A stretch of DNA of 64,000 nt from Streptomyces olivoverticillatus (GCF_014203555.1 NZ_JACHJH010000003.1:456899-520898), one strand, 5' to 3'. Positions 33,913-43,122 are shown, numbered from the stretch's first letter. The notes: a model not told the origin generated them from the sequence alone. A program made the numbers and translations.

Positions 33913-33933
33913 TAAAATCTTCCGCACGGAAGA
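33913..33933 (+). promoter_or_regulatory. Promoter-like box with 16-bp palindrome
   Basis: TAAAAT at 33913 is directly joined to TCTTCCG-CA-CGGAAGA (33918-33933), a perfect 16-bp palindrome. GGAAGA within it also serves as a ribosome binding site for an ATG at 33939. A -35 is weak (TTGTAA at 33887, 20-nt spacing). Possibly the GntR operator. Confidence 0.4.
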
Positions 33934-33938
33934 CCTCG

Positions 33939-34265
33939 ATGAACCGTCGAAAATTGCCCCTGAGCTGTGTAGATTGCGATCCGTGCCGCGACGCCGCTAG
34001 CTGCGTTGAACCAAGCTTCCCGTCTACTGGTGAGGAACAGCTGGGGCGGTCATCCGTTGATCAGGTACCCCCTAGGACGCGTCGGGGCCGCAGCCAGGCT
34101 GCCCCGCCTGATCGGTTCCCGACGCCAAAGCGAGCCCCCCGTCGCGTACAGACGGGGGGCTCGCATGCATGTCTGACCAGCGAGAACACCATGATCAATT
34201 GGGCGATATTCGGGAGACGATCACCTGGGCTGACAACGCGGGAGAGCGGGTCTAAGCGTAGTTAG
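33939..34265 (+). CDS. Possible small Cys-rich ORF
   Basis: A 108-codon frame behind GGAAGA, starting MNRRKLPLSCVDCDPCRDAA. The start is plausible and has a Cys cluster, but the frame passes through a perfect 14-bp hairpin at 34130-34164 and the later part is of unusual composition. If expressed, only a short product or an RNA may result. Confidence 0.25.
   Translation: MNRRKLPLSCVDCDPCRDAASCVEPSFPSTGEEQLGRSSVDQVPPRTRRGRSQAAPPDRFPTPKRAPRRVQTGGSHACLTSENTMINWAIFGRRSPGLTTRESGSKRS
34130..34164 (+). terminator. Perfect 14-bp hairpin
   Basis: GCGAGCCCCCCGTC pairs perfectly with GACGGGGGGCTCGC over a 7-nt loop. It is among the strongest hairpins in the window and would end a transcript starting near 33925 after about 240 nt. 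No T run follows. Confidence 0.6.
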
Positions 34266-34465
34266 AACGAGAGTCACCGACTCGCCGCACCGCAAGGACC
34301 AGGTATGAACGCGGACTTCACCCAGTCCCACCTTGTCAGAGTGGGTCTGGGAAAGCCGCAGTACACGGCTTGAACCTCCCCCAGCAGGAGTTCCTACCGT
34401 ACCGGCGAAGGCGGACGGTCCGAACAGGGGACCGGCCGTGGACCACGGCGTACGAGGAGACGTTC

Positions 34466-35968
34466 ATGACGGCATTCATCCTGGTACCGGGCGCCCACAC
34501 CGGCGGCTGGATCTGGCGGGAAGTGGCCGACCGGCTGCGGGAGTCCGGGGGCCAGGCCCATACCGTGACGCTGACCGGCATGGGCGACGACGCGCCTCCC
34601 GCCGGCCCCGGCACGGACCTGGAGACGCACATCCAGGATGTGGTGCGGCTGATCGACCGGGTGGACGCGCCGGAGGTGGTGCTGGTCGGCCACTGCTACG
34701 GCGTCCACCCGGCGCTCGGCGCCGCCGACCGGCGCCCGGAGCGGGTCGCCCGGATCGTCTACGTGGACACGGCCGTGCCCCAGGGCGGCGCCCCCGCCCT
34801 GGAGCTGGTGCCCGATCAGACGGTCCGCGAGCTGCTGCGGCAGCGGGCCGAGAAGGGCGAGGACGACGGGCAGCTCCCGCCGCCGGCTCCGGACGCGTGG
34901 CAGAGCTGGGGCAGCGTCGCAGACATCCCCGAGGATGCGCTGGCACAACTGGCCGAGCGCGCCGCACCGCAGCCCCTGGCCACCCTCACCCAGCCGCTTC
35001 TGCTGTCGGGCGCGGCCTCGAAGCTGCCGACGACCGGCATCCTCTGCACGGCCAATGGGTCGAGCATCGCCATGATCGAGATGTTGGTGCGGCTGGGCGA
35101 CCCGCGCCTTACGGCGCTCACCGAACCTTGGGTGAGGTTCTTCGAACTCGGCACCGGACACTGGCCGATGCTCTCCGCCCCCGACGAACTGGCCCGGGTG
35201 CTGCTCGGCGCTGCCGCGGACGAAGGCTACCGGCTGTCCCCGGCGGAGCAGCCTGCACACCTCCGCCCCTTCCTCCTGGACGTGCCCGAGCGGCCCCGCG
35301 AGCGGGTGGGACGCGTCGATCTCTATCTGCCCGACGCCGATGGCCCCCGTCCGGCGGTGGTGTTCGTCCACGGCGGCCCGGTCCCCGCCGACATGCGGCC
35401 GACGCCGCGGGACTGGCCGTCCTTCCTCGGCTACGGCCAGTACGTCGCGAACAGCGGAGCGGTCGGCGTGACGGTCGACCACCGGCTGCACGACCTCGCC
35501 GACTACGAGCGGGCCGCCCAGGACGTCGCCGAAGCGATCGAGCTCGTACGGGCCGATCCGCGCGTCGACGAAGACCGCGTCGCGCTCTGGTTCTTCTCCG
35601 GCGGCAGCCTGATGTCGGCGGACTGGCTCGCGACGCCCCCGCCGTGGCTGCGGTGCCTGGCCGCGACCTACCCGGTCCTCGCCCCGCTGCCGAACTGGGG
35701 CTTCGCCGGCTCCCGCTTCCGGCCCGCGACCGCCGTGCGCACCGCGGGCCGGCTGCCGATCGTGGTGACCCGGGTGGGGCTGGAGATGGCGGAGATCGCG
35801 GTGACGGTCGAGGAATTCCTCACCTCCGCCGCGGACTGCGGAGCCGACGTCGAGGTCGTCGACGTGCCGAACAGCCACCACGGCTTCGAGACGATCGACT
35901 ACACCGACGAGGCCCGCCACGCCGTGGAGCACGCGGTGCGGTCCGTGCTGGGGCACCTGCGGGGCTGA
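34466..35968 (+). CDS. Tandem double alpha/beta-hydrolase
   Basis: A 500-residue fusion of two alpha/beta-hydrolase domains; ATG 34466 has GAGGAG upstream. Domain 1 (1-250) resembles small esterases of the EstC/methylesterase type ([15 protein letters not shown] at the start) but its nucleophile elbow is GHC77YG, cysteine instead of serine, with His232 in GTGHWPM. Domain 2 (about 265-500) has the oxyanion motif VHGG (301-304), a serine in FFSGG (S378) and His472 in NSHHGFE. Both domains look complete. Substrate unknown. The fusion is not a frame error, as both halves are in one clean frame. Confidence 0.75.
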   Translation: MTAFILVPGAHTGGWIWREVADRLRESGGQAHTVTLTGMGDDAPPAGPGTDLETHIQDVVRLIDRVDAPEVVLVGHCYGVHPALGAADRRPERVARIVYVDTAVPQGGAPALELVPDQTVRELLRQRAEKGEDDGQLPPPAPDAWQSWGSVADIPEDALAQLAERAAPQPLATLTQPLLLSGAASKLPTTGILCTANGSSIAMIEMLVRLGDPRLTALTEPWVRFFELGTGHWPMLSAPDELARVLLGAAADEGYRLSPAEQPAHLRPFLLDVPERPRERVGRVDLYLPDADGPRPAVVFVHGGPVPADMRPTPRDWPSFLGYGQYVANSGAVGVTVDHRLHDLADYERAAQDVAEAIELVRADPRVDEDRVALWFFSGGSLMSADWLATPPPWLRCLAATYPVLAPLPNWGFAGSRFRPATAVRTAGRLPIVVTRVGLEMAEIAVTVEEFLTSAADCGADVEVVDVPNSHHGFETIDYTDEARHAVEHAVRSVLGHLRG

Positions 35969-36020
35969 GGCCCCTTCGAGCGTCCGACGGATCCGTACCC
36001 GAAGGGCACTGCGGCAGCTC

Positions 36021-36908
36021 TCAGACCCCGTCGTCGGACATCGCCGCGGACACGGCCTGCGCCCCGCTCGCCTCGCCCAGCGTCCAGCTGGCCAGCAGGC
36101 GCAGCGATTCGGCGGAGGCCGTGCCGGGCTCGGCGTGGTAGGTGATCAGGTGCTGGTTCTGGTCCGCGGGCAGCACCAGGGTCTCGCACGAGAGCGTCAG
36201 CGGGCCCACGACGGGGTGGTGCAGCTCCTTCATGCCGAAGCCCTTGTCCTGCACGTTGTGGGTGGCCCACAGCGAGCCGAACTCCGGGCTCTTGACGGAC
36301 AGTTCGCCGACCAGCGACGCCAGCTGGGGGTCGTCGGGGTAGCAGCCCGCGTAGAGCCGCAGGCAGGCCACCGTGTCGGCCGCCTTGCGGTCCCAGTCCA
36401 CGTACAGCTCGCGGGTGGCCGGGTCGAGGAAGAGGAGCCGGGCCATGTTGCGCTGCTGCGGCGGCAGGGCCGGGAAGTCGCCCAGGAGGGCGCAGGCCAG
36501 CCGGTTCCAGGCGATCACATCGGTGCGGCGGCCGAGGACGTAGGCAGGGGTGTTGTCCATGGTGTCGAGGAGGTGCTGCACCGAGGGGCGTACGCGCTGC
36601 GGGCGGCCCGGGCCCGGCGGCTTCTTGCCGCACGGTCTGGCCAGGTGGTCGAGGTGGTCCCGCTCGGCCCGGCCCAGCCGCAGCGCGTCGGCTATCGCGT
36701 CGAGCACTGCCGTGGAGACGTTCTGTCCCCGGCCCTGTTCGAGCCGGGTGTAGTAGGCCACGCTGACCCCGGCGACCTGGGCGAGTTCCTCGCGGCGCAG
36801 ACCCGGCACGCGGCGGCGGCCGCCATGCGGCGTCAGGCCCACGTCCTCGGGCCGCAGCCGGGCGCGGCGGGAACGGAGGAACTCGCTCAGTTCGGTGCGC
36901 TGGTCCAT
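36021..36908 (-). CDS. XRE regulator with MmyB-like ligand domain
   Basis: A 295-residue protein. Residues 1-90 form the HTH ([20 protein letters not shown], then [14 protein letters not shown]). Residues 100-280 fit the MmyB-like ligand-binding domain common in Streptomyces regulators ([19 protein letters not shown] as its start). ATG 36908 is preferred over GTG 36914. It is divergent from an alcohol dehydrogenase gene, the usual arrangement in which such regulators control an adjacent oxidoreductase. A palindrome lies in the shared promoter region. Confidence 0.88.
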   Translation of the reverse strand: MDQRTELSEFLRSRRARLRPEDVGLTPHGGRRRVPGLRREELAQVAGVSVAYYTRLEQGRGQNVSTAVLDAIADALRLGRAERDHLDHLARPCGKKPPGPGRPQRVRPSVQHLLDTMDNTPAYVLGRRTDVIAWNRLACALLGDFPALPPQQRNMARLLFLDPATRELYVDWDRKAADTVACLRLYAGCYPDDPQLASLVGELSVKSPEFGSLWATHNVQDKGFGMKELHHPVVGPLTLSCETLVLPADQNQHLITYHAEPGTASAESLRLLASWTLGEASGAQAVSAAMSDDGV

Positions 36909-36949
36909 ACCCACCAGTATGCGGGTGGTGTTTCCGGGCCCAGGGTGGT

Positions 36950-36964
36950 CCTGCCAGTGGTAGG
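36950..36964. promoter_or_regulatory. Palindrome in XRE/ADH divergent promoter
   Basis: CCTGCCA-G-TGGTAGG, 7-bp arms with one mismatch, lies in the 120-bp region between the two divergent genes. It is a likely operator for the XRE regulator; this is inferred from position. Confidence 0.45.
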
Positions 36965-37028
36965 AACGGCAAGCGTAGGCTCAACGGAGTTCTGGCTACG
37001 CCCACCGGGCCCCGTGATGATCGATGTC

Positions 37029-38081
37029 ATGACGCACACCACTGTCCACGCATACGCGGCCCCTGCCCCCAAGGCTCCCCTGGAGCGGACCACCATCGAG
37101 CGCCGCGCGCTGGGCGAGCACGACATCCTGATCGACATCAAGTTCGCCGGCATCTGCCACTCCGACATCCACACCGTGCGCGGCGAGTGGGGACACGAGA
37201 CCTTCCCCATCGTCCCCGGCCACGAGATCGCCGGCATCGTCGCCGAGGTCGGCCCCGGCGTCACCCGCTACGCCCCCGGCGACCGGGTCGGCGTCGGCTG
37301 CTTCGTCGATTCCTGCCGGGAGTGCGACAACTGCCGCGCCGGCCTTCAGCAGTACTGCACCGGCGAGTCCGGCCCGGTCGGCACGTACGCTGCGACCGAC
37401 CGTGACGGCGAGTTCACGCAGGGCGGCTACTCCACGCACATCGTCGTGGACGAGAACTACGCCGTGCGCATCCCCGAGGCCCTCCTGCTGGACGCCGCCG
37501 CGCCCCTGCTGTGCGCCGGCATCACCCTCTACTCGCCGCTCGCCCACTGGCAGGCCGGTCCGGGCAAGAAGGTCGCCGTCGTCGGCCTCGGAGGCCTGGG
37601 CCACATGGGCGTGAAGATCGCCCACGCCATGGGTGCCGAGGTCACGGTGCTCAGCCAGTCCCTGCGGAAGAAGGACGACGGCCTGCGGCTCGGCGCGGAC
37701 CATTACCACGCCACCTCCGACCCGGCCACCTTCCTGGCCCTGGCGGACACCTTCGACCTGATCCTCAACACCGTCTCGGCGGATCTGGACCTGGACGCCT
37801 ACCTGGGTCTGCTCAAGACCGGCGGCACCATGGTGCAGCTCGGCGCCCCCGAGAACGCCCTGACCGTCTCGCCCGGCTCCCTCTACCGCAGGCGCCGGTC
37901 CTTCGCCGGCTCGATGATCGGCGGCATCCCGGAGACCCAGGAAATGCTGGACTTCTGCGCGGAGCACGGCATCGCCTCCGAGATCGAGCTGATCCCCGCC
38001 GACCGGATCAACGAGGCGTACGAGCGCGTGCTGGCCAGCGACGTCCGCTACCGCTTCGTGATCGACACGTCCACGATCTGA
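37029..38081 (+). CDS. Zinc-dependent alcohol dehydrogenase, CAD/YahK type
   Basis: A 350-residue NAD(P)-dependent medium-chain alcohol dehydrogenase. The catalytic zinc ligands are in GICHSDIHT and the GHE motif ([12 protein letters not shown]); the structural zinc is held by [15 protein letters not shown]. The cofactor motif is [11 protein letters not shown]. It belongs with YahK/cinnamyl-alcohol-dehydrogenase-like aldehyde reductases. ATG 37029 gives the usual N terminus ([14 protein letters not shown]); ATG 37017 is possible. Divergent XRE control is likely. Confidence 0.92.
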   Translation: MTHTTVHAYAAPAPKAPLERTTIERRALGEHDILIDIKFAGICHSDIHTVRGEWGHETFPIVPGHEIAGIVAEVGPGVTRYAPGDRVGVGCFVDSCRECDNCRAGLQQYCTGESGPVGTYAATDRDGEFTQGGYSTHIVVDENYAVRIPEALLLDAAAPLLCAGITLYSPLAHWQAGPGKKVAVVGLGGLGHMGVKIAHAMGAEVTVLSQSLRKKDDGLRLGADHYHATSDPATFLALADTFDLILNTVSADLDLDAYLGLLKTGGTMVQLGAPENALTVSPGSLYRRRRSFAGSMIGGIPETQEMLDFCAEHGIASEIELIPADRINEAYERVLASDVRYRFVIDTSTI

Positions 38082-38123
38082 GCCCTTCGCAGCGGGCTCG
38101 GAGCGGGCGCGCGGCCGGGGACC

Positions 38124-38342
38124 TCAGTCCCCGTCGCGCGTCCGCCGGTCGTCCTCGGGTCCGCCGCCGGTCTCCTCGCCGCGGGCCTCGTCCAGCTCGC
38201 GCATGCGGCGGTGGACGGCCTCGCGCAGGCTGTCGGCTTCCGCCTGCTCGCCGGGCCCGGGCGCACGGCCGGCGGCCAGCCGGTCCATCAGCCGGTGCAG
38301 CTGCTCCGCGCGGGCCTTGCTCTCGTCGGCTTCCTTGCCCAT
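38124..38342 (-). CDS. Small coiled-coil hypothetical protein
   Basis: A 72-residue charged helical protein starting MGKEADESKARAEQLHRLMD, with GGAGGT before the ATG. Similar short acidic/basic coiled-coil proteins are common in Streptomyces genomes. No function known. Convergent with the alcohol dehydrogenase. Confidence 0.6.
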   Translation of the reverse strand: MGKEADESKARAEQLHRLMDRLAAGRAPGPGEQAEADSLREAVHRRMRELDEARGEETGGGPEDDRRTRDGD

Positions 38343-38389
38343 GACGGCACCTCCTCGGCGGGGCAGGTCCACGGCCATTGTCCCGCGCC

Positions 38390-39253
38390 TCAGCTCTCCC
38401 AGGTGCCCTCGCCGATGTCTCCGGACAGCACCGCGTCGATCCGGGTCCGCCAGCCGTCGGCGCGGGAGGCGGTGGACTCCTTGACCCGGGCCGTCAGGGC
38501 CTTGGCGTCCGAGAAGCGCTGCGACTGCGGGCCGTCGGAGGCGATCCGCTCGTTGGTCTTGGTGTGGGCGTCGATCGCCGACCGCAGGCTGCCCGTGCGC
38601 TTGGCCAGCTGGCCGAGGTCCCGGAACTGCGGCTGGTCGGTGCCGAACCAGATCTGCTGCCACCAGTGGTCCGTGACCGGATCCCGCCAGCTGAGGTAGC
38701 CGCCGGGCAGGATCCTGCGGGGGCCGTCGAGGTTCCCGCCGAAGCTGTAGCGGACGCTCGGCGCGGACACCGGGTCGTAGAAGTGCGGCGTGATGAAGTC
38801 CGACACCAGCAGCCCGTTGATCATGTACCCGTACTTGGCGTCCTCCGGCGGGTCGGCGATCTCCACCAGGAACTCCACCACCCCTTGGTCCGGCTTGGGC
38901 GACTGCCCCGACACCAGCCGGTTTCCCCAGGGGTCCCCGAGCATCTCCAGCATTTCGTGACTGGCGGTCAGCGACCAGCTGTCGCTGTACTTGACGAGCG
39001 AGAACGGCTGCCCGTTCTTGTCCATGTGGACGCCCGCCGCCCCCGGCGTGCCGATGTCGTCCTTGACGATGACGGGCCAGTAGCCGACCGGGACGTCCTC
39101 CAGCTTGTCGAAGGCGTCGACGGTGGCGGGGACCCCCCACAGCGGGGTGAAGTCCCGGGTGGCCTGCTTCTGCAGGGCCGCGGCGACCCGGCTGAGCTGG
39201 GAGGAGTCGATCCGCGTCGTCTCCGAGACCAGGGCGAGCTGGGTGAGGAGCAT
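38390..39253 (-). CDS. Hypothetical protein with HExxE motif
   Basis: A 287-residue protein beginning MLLTQLALVSETTRIDSSQL. Its most conserved-looking element is SLTASHEMLEMLGDPWGN, around residues 95-112, which resembles the metal-binding helix of a metalloprotease-like family (HE-x-x-E rather than HExxH). A second conserved block is PHFYDP. The protein lacks a signal peptide. A metal-dependent hydrolase role is only suggested. It lies 44 bp before the MMPL gene stop, on the same strand, but probably separate. Confidence 0.5.
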   Translation of the reverse strand: MLLTQLALVSETTRIDSSQLSRVAAALQKQATRDFTPLWGVPATVDAFDKLEDVPVGYWPVIVKDDIGTPGAAGVHMDKNGQPFSLVKYSDSWSLTASHEMLEMLGDPWGNRLVSGQSPKPDQGVVEFLVEIADPPEDAKYGYMINGLLVSDFITPHFYDPVSAPSVRYSFGGNLDGPRRILPGGYLSWRDPVTDHWWQQIWFGTDQPQFRDLGQLAKRTGSLRSAIDAHTKTNERIASDGPQSQRFSDAKALTARVKESTASRADGWRTRIDAVLSGDIGEGTWES

Positions 39254-39297
39254 GGGGGAGTTCCGTCCTTTCAAAGGGGGGAGGGGCGTCCGGGCGC

Positions 39298-41535
39298 TCA
39301 GTGCCCTTCGTCCAGGCCGAGGCGCCTGCTGATGCGGGCGTGACCGCGCGCCAGCCACTGCGGAGCCCACCAGTTCAGCCGCCCGGCCAGCACCAGACAT
39401 GCCGGTACGAGCACGCCGCGCACCAGCACCGCGTCGACCAGCACCGCCGTCGCCAGGCCCGCCCCGAGCAGCTTCAGCATGCTCACCCCCGACGTGACCA
39501 GCGCCCCGGTGACCACCGCCACCGCCAGCGCCCCCGTCGTCACCAGCCGCCCGGTGCGCGCGACGCCCTCGACCACCGCCCGCCGGTTGTCGCCGGTGAG
39601 CGCGTAGTGCTCCTTGACCCGCGACAGCAGGAAGATCTCGTAGTCGATCGCCAGGCCGAAGGCGATGGCGAACATGAGCAGCGGCATGCTCATCTCCAGC
39701 GTCCCGGTGACCGTGAACGCCCCGAGCGCCTCCCGCAGATGCCCGTCCTGGAAGACGCACACCATCGCCCCGAAGCTCGCCCCGAGGCTCAGCGCCCCGA
39801 CGACCAGCGCCTTCACCGGCAGCAGCACGCTGCCCGTCAGCAGCAGGAGGAGCGCCCAGGTCGTGGCGGCGGCGATGAACGCGGCCAGCGGCAGCCGCTC
39901 GCGCACCGCCTCCCGGGTGTCAGCCAGCGCCGCCGCCCGCCCCGTGACCAGCTGGGAGCCGCCCGGCCCCGGCAGCGACCGCAGCCGGTGCACCAACTGC
40001 TGCCCCGCCTCCGACTGCGGGTCCTCCGAACCGGCCACCGACAGCACAGCCCCGCGTGCGAACGACGAGCCCGCGGGGCTGCGCATCCAGGCCGTCCGCC
40101 CCACCGACGTCAGCCCCTCGACGCCCTGCCGGTACGAGCGCAGCGCCGCCGCGTCCCGCGCCGGGTCCGCGTCCGGCAGCACGACGGTCAGGATCCGCTC
40201 GGTGCTGGTGGCGAACTCGTCGCGGATGGCCTGTGCCGTGCGGTGCGCCTCGGTCCGCGCGGGCAGCACGCGCTCGTCGCACAGCCCGAAGTGGGCGTGG
40301 GCGAAGGGCGTTGCGAACATCACCAGCACGAGCGCGCACCCGCCGCCGTAGTACAGAGGCCGCCGCATGACGACGCGGGCCACGGTGTGCCAGGCGGGGC
40401 TGTCAGCGCGCGGCGGACCCGCAGCGCGCCACCGGGGGAGCAGGGACAGCGGGTCCCAGCGGTCGATGCGGTCGCCGAGGAGCGTGAGCACCGGCGGCAC
40501 CAGGAGTGTTGCCGCGGCCGCCGCCAGCAGCGCGACGGCGATCCCGGCGCAGGCCATGGAGCGCAGGAAGGGCAGCGGCAGCACCAGCAGCGCCGACATC
40601 GACAGCGCCACCGCGCAGGCGGACACGGCCACCGTGCGGCCCGCCCGGCGCGCGGTGCGCCGGACGGCGGGCCCGACGAAGCCGCCGCGGGCCAGCTCCT
40701 CCCGGTAGCGGGTCACCAGGAACAGCCCGTAGTCCACCGCGAGCCCGAAGCCCAGGGCGCTGGTGAGGTTCGTGGCGAAGACCGACACGGGCATGAGGCA
40801 GGTCAGCAGCCGCAGCAGCGCGAAGGTGCCGACCACGGAGACCCCGCCGATCACCAGCGGGACGAGCGCGGCCACCAGCGAGCGCAGCGCGATCACCAGG
40901 ATCAGCAGCGTGACGGGCGCCGCGACGAGCTCGGCCCGGATCAGATCGCGATGGCTGACGTGATTGGCCTCCACGCTGACCCATGCGGGGCCGGTCGCGG
41001 AGACGTCCAGCACGCCGTGGTCGCCGGTGAGCGGCGGCACGAGGGCGGCGGCGGTCCGCGCCGCGTCCCGGTCGGCGCCCGTGAGGTCCACGGCGACGAG
41101 CGCGGCCCGGCCGTCCTTGGCGCGCAACGCCGGATCCTGCGCCCCGTCCGTCCAGTACGAGTGCACGCTCGCCACCCCGGAGGAGCCCAGCAGCTCCCGG
41201 GTCAGCCGTACACCCTCGGCCCGCGCCTGCGCCGTGTCGACGCCGCCGGGGGCGCGGACGAGCAGGACCAGGTCGGGGTTGCCGGCGCCGAAGCGGTCGG
41301 CCAACAGGTCGCCGGCGCGGGCCGATTCGGTGCCGGTGGCGGTGTAGCCGCCACTGGCCAGCCGTCCGGCCGTGCCGGAGCCGGCCACCGCCAGCAGTGC
41401 GGTCAGTACTCCGGCCAGGGCCAGCACGAGCCAGGCGCGGCGGCGTGCGAAGGTGCGGACGTCGGCACGGCGGGCGGCCCTGGCGGCGGCCGATGCGGCG
41501 GCCAGGGCGGTCCGGGCGTCCTGCGGCGACGTCAC
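39298..41535 (-). CDS. MMPL-family RND transporter
   Basis: A 745-residue membrane protein with the MMPL layout: N-terminal membrane helix, extracellular domain, five helices (LIRAELVAAPVTLLILVIAL at the first), then a repeat of helix, domain and five helices. Conserved proton-relay-type motifs are GFGLAVDYGLFLVTRYREE and GLAIDYEIFLLSRVKE. MMPL proteins export lipids and lipid conjugates in actinobacteria. The GTG start overlaps the ketoacyl synthase stop (GTGA), so it is the last gene of a coupled ACP-KS-exporter operon. Confidence 0.92.
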   Translation of the reverse strand: MTSPQDARTALAAASAAARAARRADVRTFARRRAWLVLALAGVLTALLAVAGSGTAGRLASGGYTATGTESARAGDLLADRFGAGNPDLVLLVRAPGGVDTAQARAEGVRLTRELLGSSGVASVHSYWTDGAQDPALRAKDGRAALVAVDLTGADRDAARTAAALVPPLTGDHGVLDVSATGPAWVSVEANHVSHRDLIRAELVAAPVTLLILVIALRSLVAALVPLVIGGVSVVGTFALLRLLTCLMPVSVFATNLTSALGFGLAVDYGLFLVTRYREELARGGFVGPAVRRTARRAGRTVAVSACAVALSMSALLVLPLPFLRSMACAGIAVALLAAAAATLLVPPVLTLLGDRIDRWDPLSLLPRWRAAGPPRADSPAWHTVARVVMRRPLYYGGGCALVLVMFATPFAHAHFGLCDERVLPARTEAHRTAQAIRDEFATSTERILTVVLPDADPARDAAALRSYRQGVEGLTSVGRTAWMRSPAGSSFARGAVLSVAGSEDPQSEAGQQLVHRLRSLPGPGGSQLVTGRAAALADTREAVRERLPLAAFIAAATTWALLLLLTGSVLLPVKALVVGALSLGASFGAMVCVFQDGHLREALGAFTVTGTLEMSMPLLMFAIAFGLAIDYEIFLLSRVKEHYALTGDNRRAVVEGVARTGRLVTTGALAVAVVTGALVTSGVSMLKLLGAGLATAVLVDAVLVRGVLVPACLVLAGRLNWWAPQWLARGHARISRRLGLDEGH

Positions 41536-42755
41536 GCTGTTCGGAAGAAGAGGACGGCGTTCTGTCCGCCGAAGCCGAACGCGTTGCTGAGTGCGCCTTC
41601 CATGCGGTGGCTCCTCGGTTTCTTGGTCACGACGTCGAGATCGATGGCCTCGTCGAGCCGGTCGAGGTTGGCGGTGGGCGGGATGAGCTGCCTCTCCAGC
41701 GACAGGACGGTCGTCGCGGCGTCGACGGCGCCGGCTGCGCCCAGCGAGTGGCCGATCGCGCCCTTGAGGGAGGTGACCGGGGGAGGGGTGCGGAAGACGT
41801 TGCCGAGCATCAGTGCCTCCACGCGGTCGTTGAGGGGCGTCGAGGTGCCGTGCGCGTTGACGTGGTGCACCTCGCAGCGGTCGGCGCGGGCGTCGGCGAG
41901 CGCCGCGAGCAGGGCGCGGCGCGCGCCCGCGCCTTCGGGGTCGGGCCGGGTGGGGTGGTAGCCGTCGCTGGAGGCGCCGTAGCCGCAGAGGTGGCCGCGG
42001 ACGCGGGCGCCGCGGGCCCGGGCGTGCTGCGGGCGTTCGAGGATCAGGACGGCCGCGGCCTCGCCGAGCACGAATCCGTCGCGGTCGGCGTCGAAGGGGC
42101 GGGAGGCGCCTGCCGGGTCGTGGCGGCGCTGGGAGAGCGCCTGCATCCGGTCGAAGGTGGCGGACGCCATGGGCAGGCGCGCGCAGTCGGTTCCCCCGGC
42201 GACCGCGATGTCACAGACGCCGGTGCGCAGCAGGTCGCGCGCGAGGCCGATCGCCGTGGCCCCGGACGCGCACGCGGTGGAGGCCGTCAGACAGGGTCCG
42301 AGCGCCCGCAGGTCGGTGGAGACCTCGCCGGCGGCCATGTTCGGCAGCGAACGCACCAGGGCGGTGGGCGAGATGGCTCCCACCCGCCCTTCGGCCAGGT
42401 TCCGGTACTCCTTGGGCCACTGGTCCCCGCCGATGCTCCCGGAGCCGATGACGACCGCGACCCGGGTGCCGTCCCAGGCGGCGGTGTCCAGCCCGGCGTC
42501 CTCGACGGCCTCCCGGGCGGCGACCAGCGCCAGCTGGATGAACCGGTCGTTGCGCCAGGTGAGCCGCTTGCCCAGCAGCGCCGGGCCGTCGAAGCCGGGT
42601 ACCTGGCAGGAGAAGTCGACGGGCAGCCCGGCGAGATCGGCATCGCCCCGCGCCAGTCCGAAGCCGGCGCACAGCCCTTCCCAGGTCGCCTCCCGGCCGA
42701 TGCCGGCCGGGGTCACCATGCCGATCCCGGTGACCGCGGCCTCCCGTTCGCTCAC
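41532..42755 (-). CDS. Beta-ketoacyl-ACP synthase
   Basis: A 407-residue KAS II/polyketide-type condensing enzyme. The catalytic cysteine is C162 in TASTACASGATAIG, with H302 in NAHGTSTPLND and H336 in GAIGHSLGAAGAVDA, so the Cys-His-His triad is intact. It begins VSEREAAVTGIGMVTP. It would condense an acyl group with malonyl-ACP. Its start overlaps the ACP stop and its stop overlaps the MMPL start. No ketoreductase, acyltransferase or chain-length factor is nearby. Confidence 0.92.
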   Translation of the reverse strand: MSEREAAVTGIGMVTPAGIGREATWEGLCAGFGLARGDADLAGLPVDFSCQVPGFDGPALLGKRLTWRNDRFIQLALVAAREAVEDAGLDTAAWDGTRVAVVIGSGSIGGDQWPKEYRNLAEGRVGAISPTALVRSLPNMAAGEVSTDLRALGPCLTASTACASGATAIGLARDLLRTGVCDIAVAGGTDCARLPMASATFDRMQALSQRRHDPAGASRPFDADRDGFVLGEAAAVLILERPQHARARGARVRGHLCGYGASSDGYHPTRPDPEGAGARRALLAALADARADRCEVHHVNAHGTSTPLNDRVEALMLGNVFRTPPPVTSLKGAIGHSLGAAGAVDAATTVLSLERQLIPPTANLDRLDEAIDLDVVTKKPRSHRMEGALSNAFGFGGQNAVLFFRTA

Positions 42756-43051
42756 CTGGCGGGCCCGGCCAGTGCCGTGGGTTCGGCCCGGTCGGCGGCC
42801 ACGGCTTCCGGGCCGGCTCCGGACTCGGCCACCAGTCGTTCGAGATACGCGGCGGCTTCGCCCAGCGTCGTCCCTTCGGGCTCCTGACGTAGCGTCACCT
42901 GCAGGTGGTCCTCGAGGAGAGTGATCATCTCGACCCGGGCGAGCGAGTCGATGTCGAGCTGCTCGAAGGTCGAGTCCGGCGTGATCTCCTCGGCGGGGAC
43001 GCCGAAGTGCTCGGTGAGCAGATGAGCCATCAGGTCGTAGACGGGTTCCAT
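42752..43051 (-). CDS. Acyl carrier protein
   Basis: A 99-residue acidic protein. The phosphopantetheine attachment serine is S36 in LDIDSLARVEM, with the usual helices around it (EPVYDLMAHLLTEHFGVPAE at the start). It has a longer C-terminal tail than housekeeping ACPs (about 20 extra residues, AEPTALAGPAR at the end). First gene of a coupled ACP-KS-MMPL operon, behind a 14-bp palindrome. Confidence 0.9.
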   Translation of the reverse strand: MEPVYDLMAHLLTEHFGVPAEEITPDSTFEQLDIDSLARVEMITLLEDHLQVTLRQEPEGTTLGEAAAYLERLVAESGAGPEAVAADRAEPTALAGPAR

Positions 43052-43108
43052 CGATCGTTCTCCTCGATCGGGGGGCCGGTCGCCGAGCGCCAGGCATATC
43101 TCGTGTCT

Positions 43109-43122
43109 AGTGCCATAGCACT
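43109..43122. promoter_or_regulatory. Palindrome upstream of ACP operon
   Basis: AGTGC-CATA-GCACT, perfect 5-bp arms with a 4-bp centre, 58-71 bp before the ACP start. Likely operator or promoter-associated site. The regulator is not obvious nearby. Confidence 0.4.

Larger units (their letters stand above)
33865..34465. other. 600-bp gene-poor stretch
   Basis: No convincing full gene. It holds a TAAAAT box beside a 16-bp palindrome, a 32-codon frame (33902-34000), a 108-codon frame (33939-34265) interrupted by a hairpin, a GC-rich hairpin region (34085-34107) and a perfect 14-bp hairpin (34130-34164). The last 200 bp before the hydrolase gene show nothing clear. It could be a boundary between the integrated element and chromosome, or encode a small RNA. 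Confidence 0.5.

Noticed and set aside
33902..34000. 32-codon ORF MRVAKIFRTEDLDEPS...
   Set aside because: It spans the promoter-like palindrome and lacks a ribosome binding site; too short to support.
27523..34074. GGTACC-containing arm at 27523-27540 and GGTACCCCCTA near 34063 as a prophage direct repeat
   Set aside because: Only a short common core matches, which is expected by chance; no longer identity.
39301..41961. 886-codon plus-strand open frame opposite the MMPL gene
   Set aside because: Antisense shadow of a clear transporter; composition Gln/Arg/His-rich without motifs.
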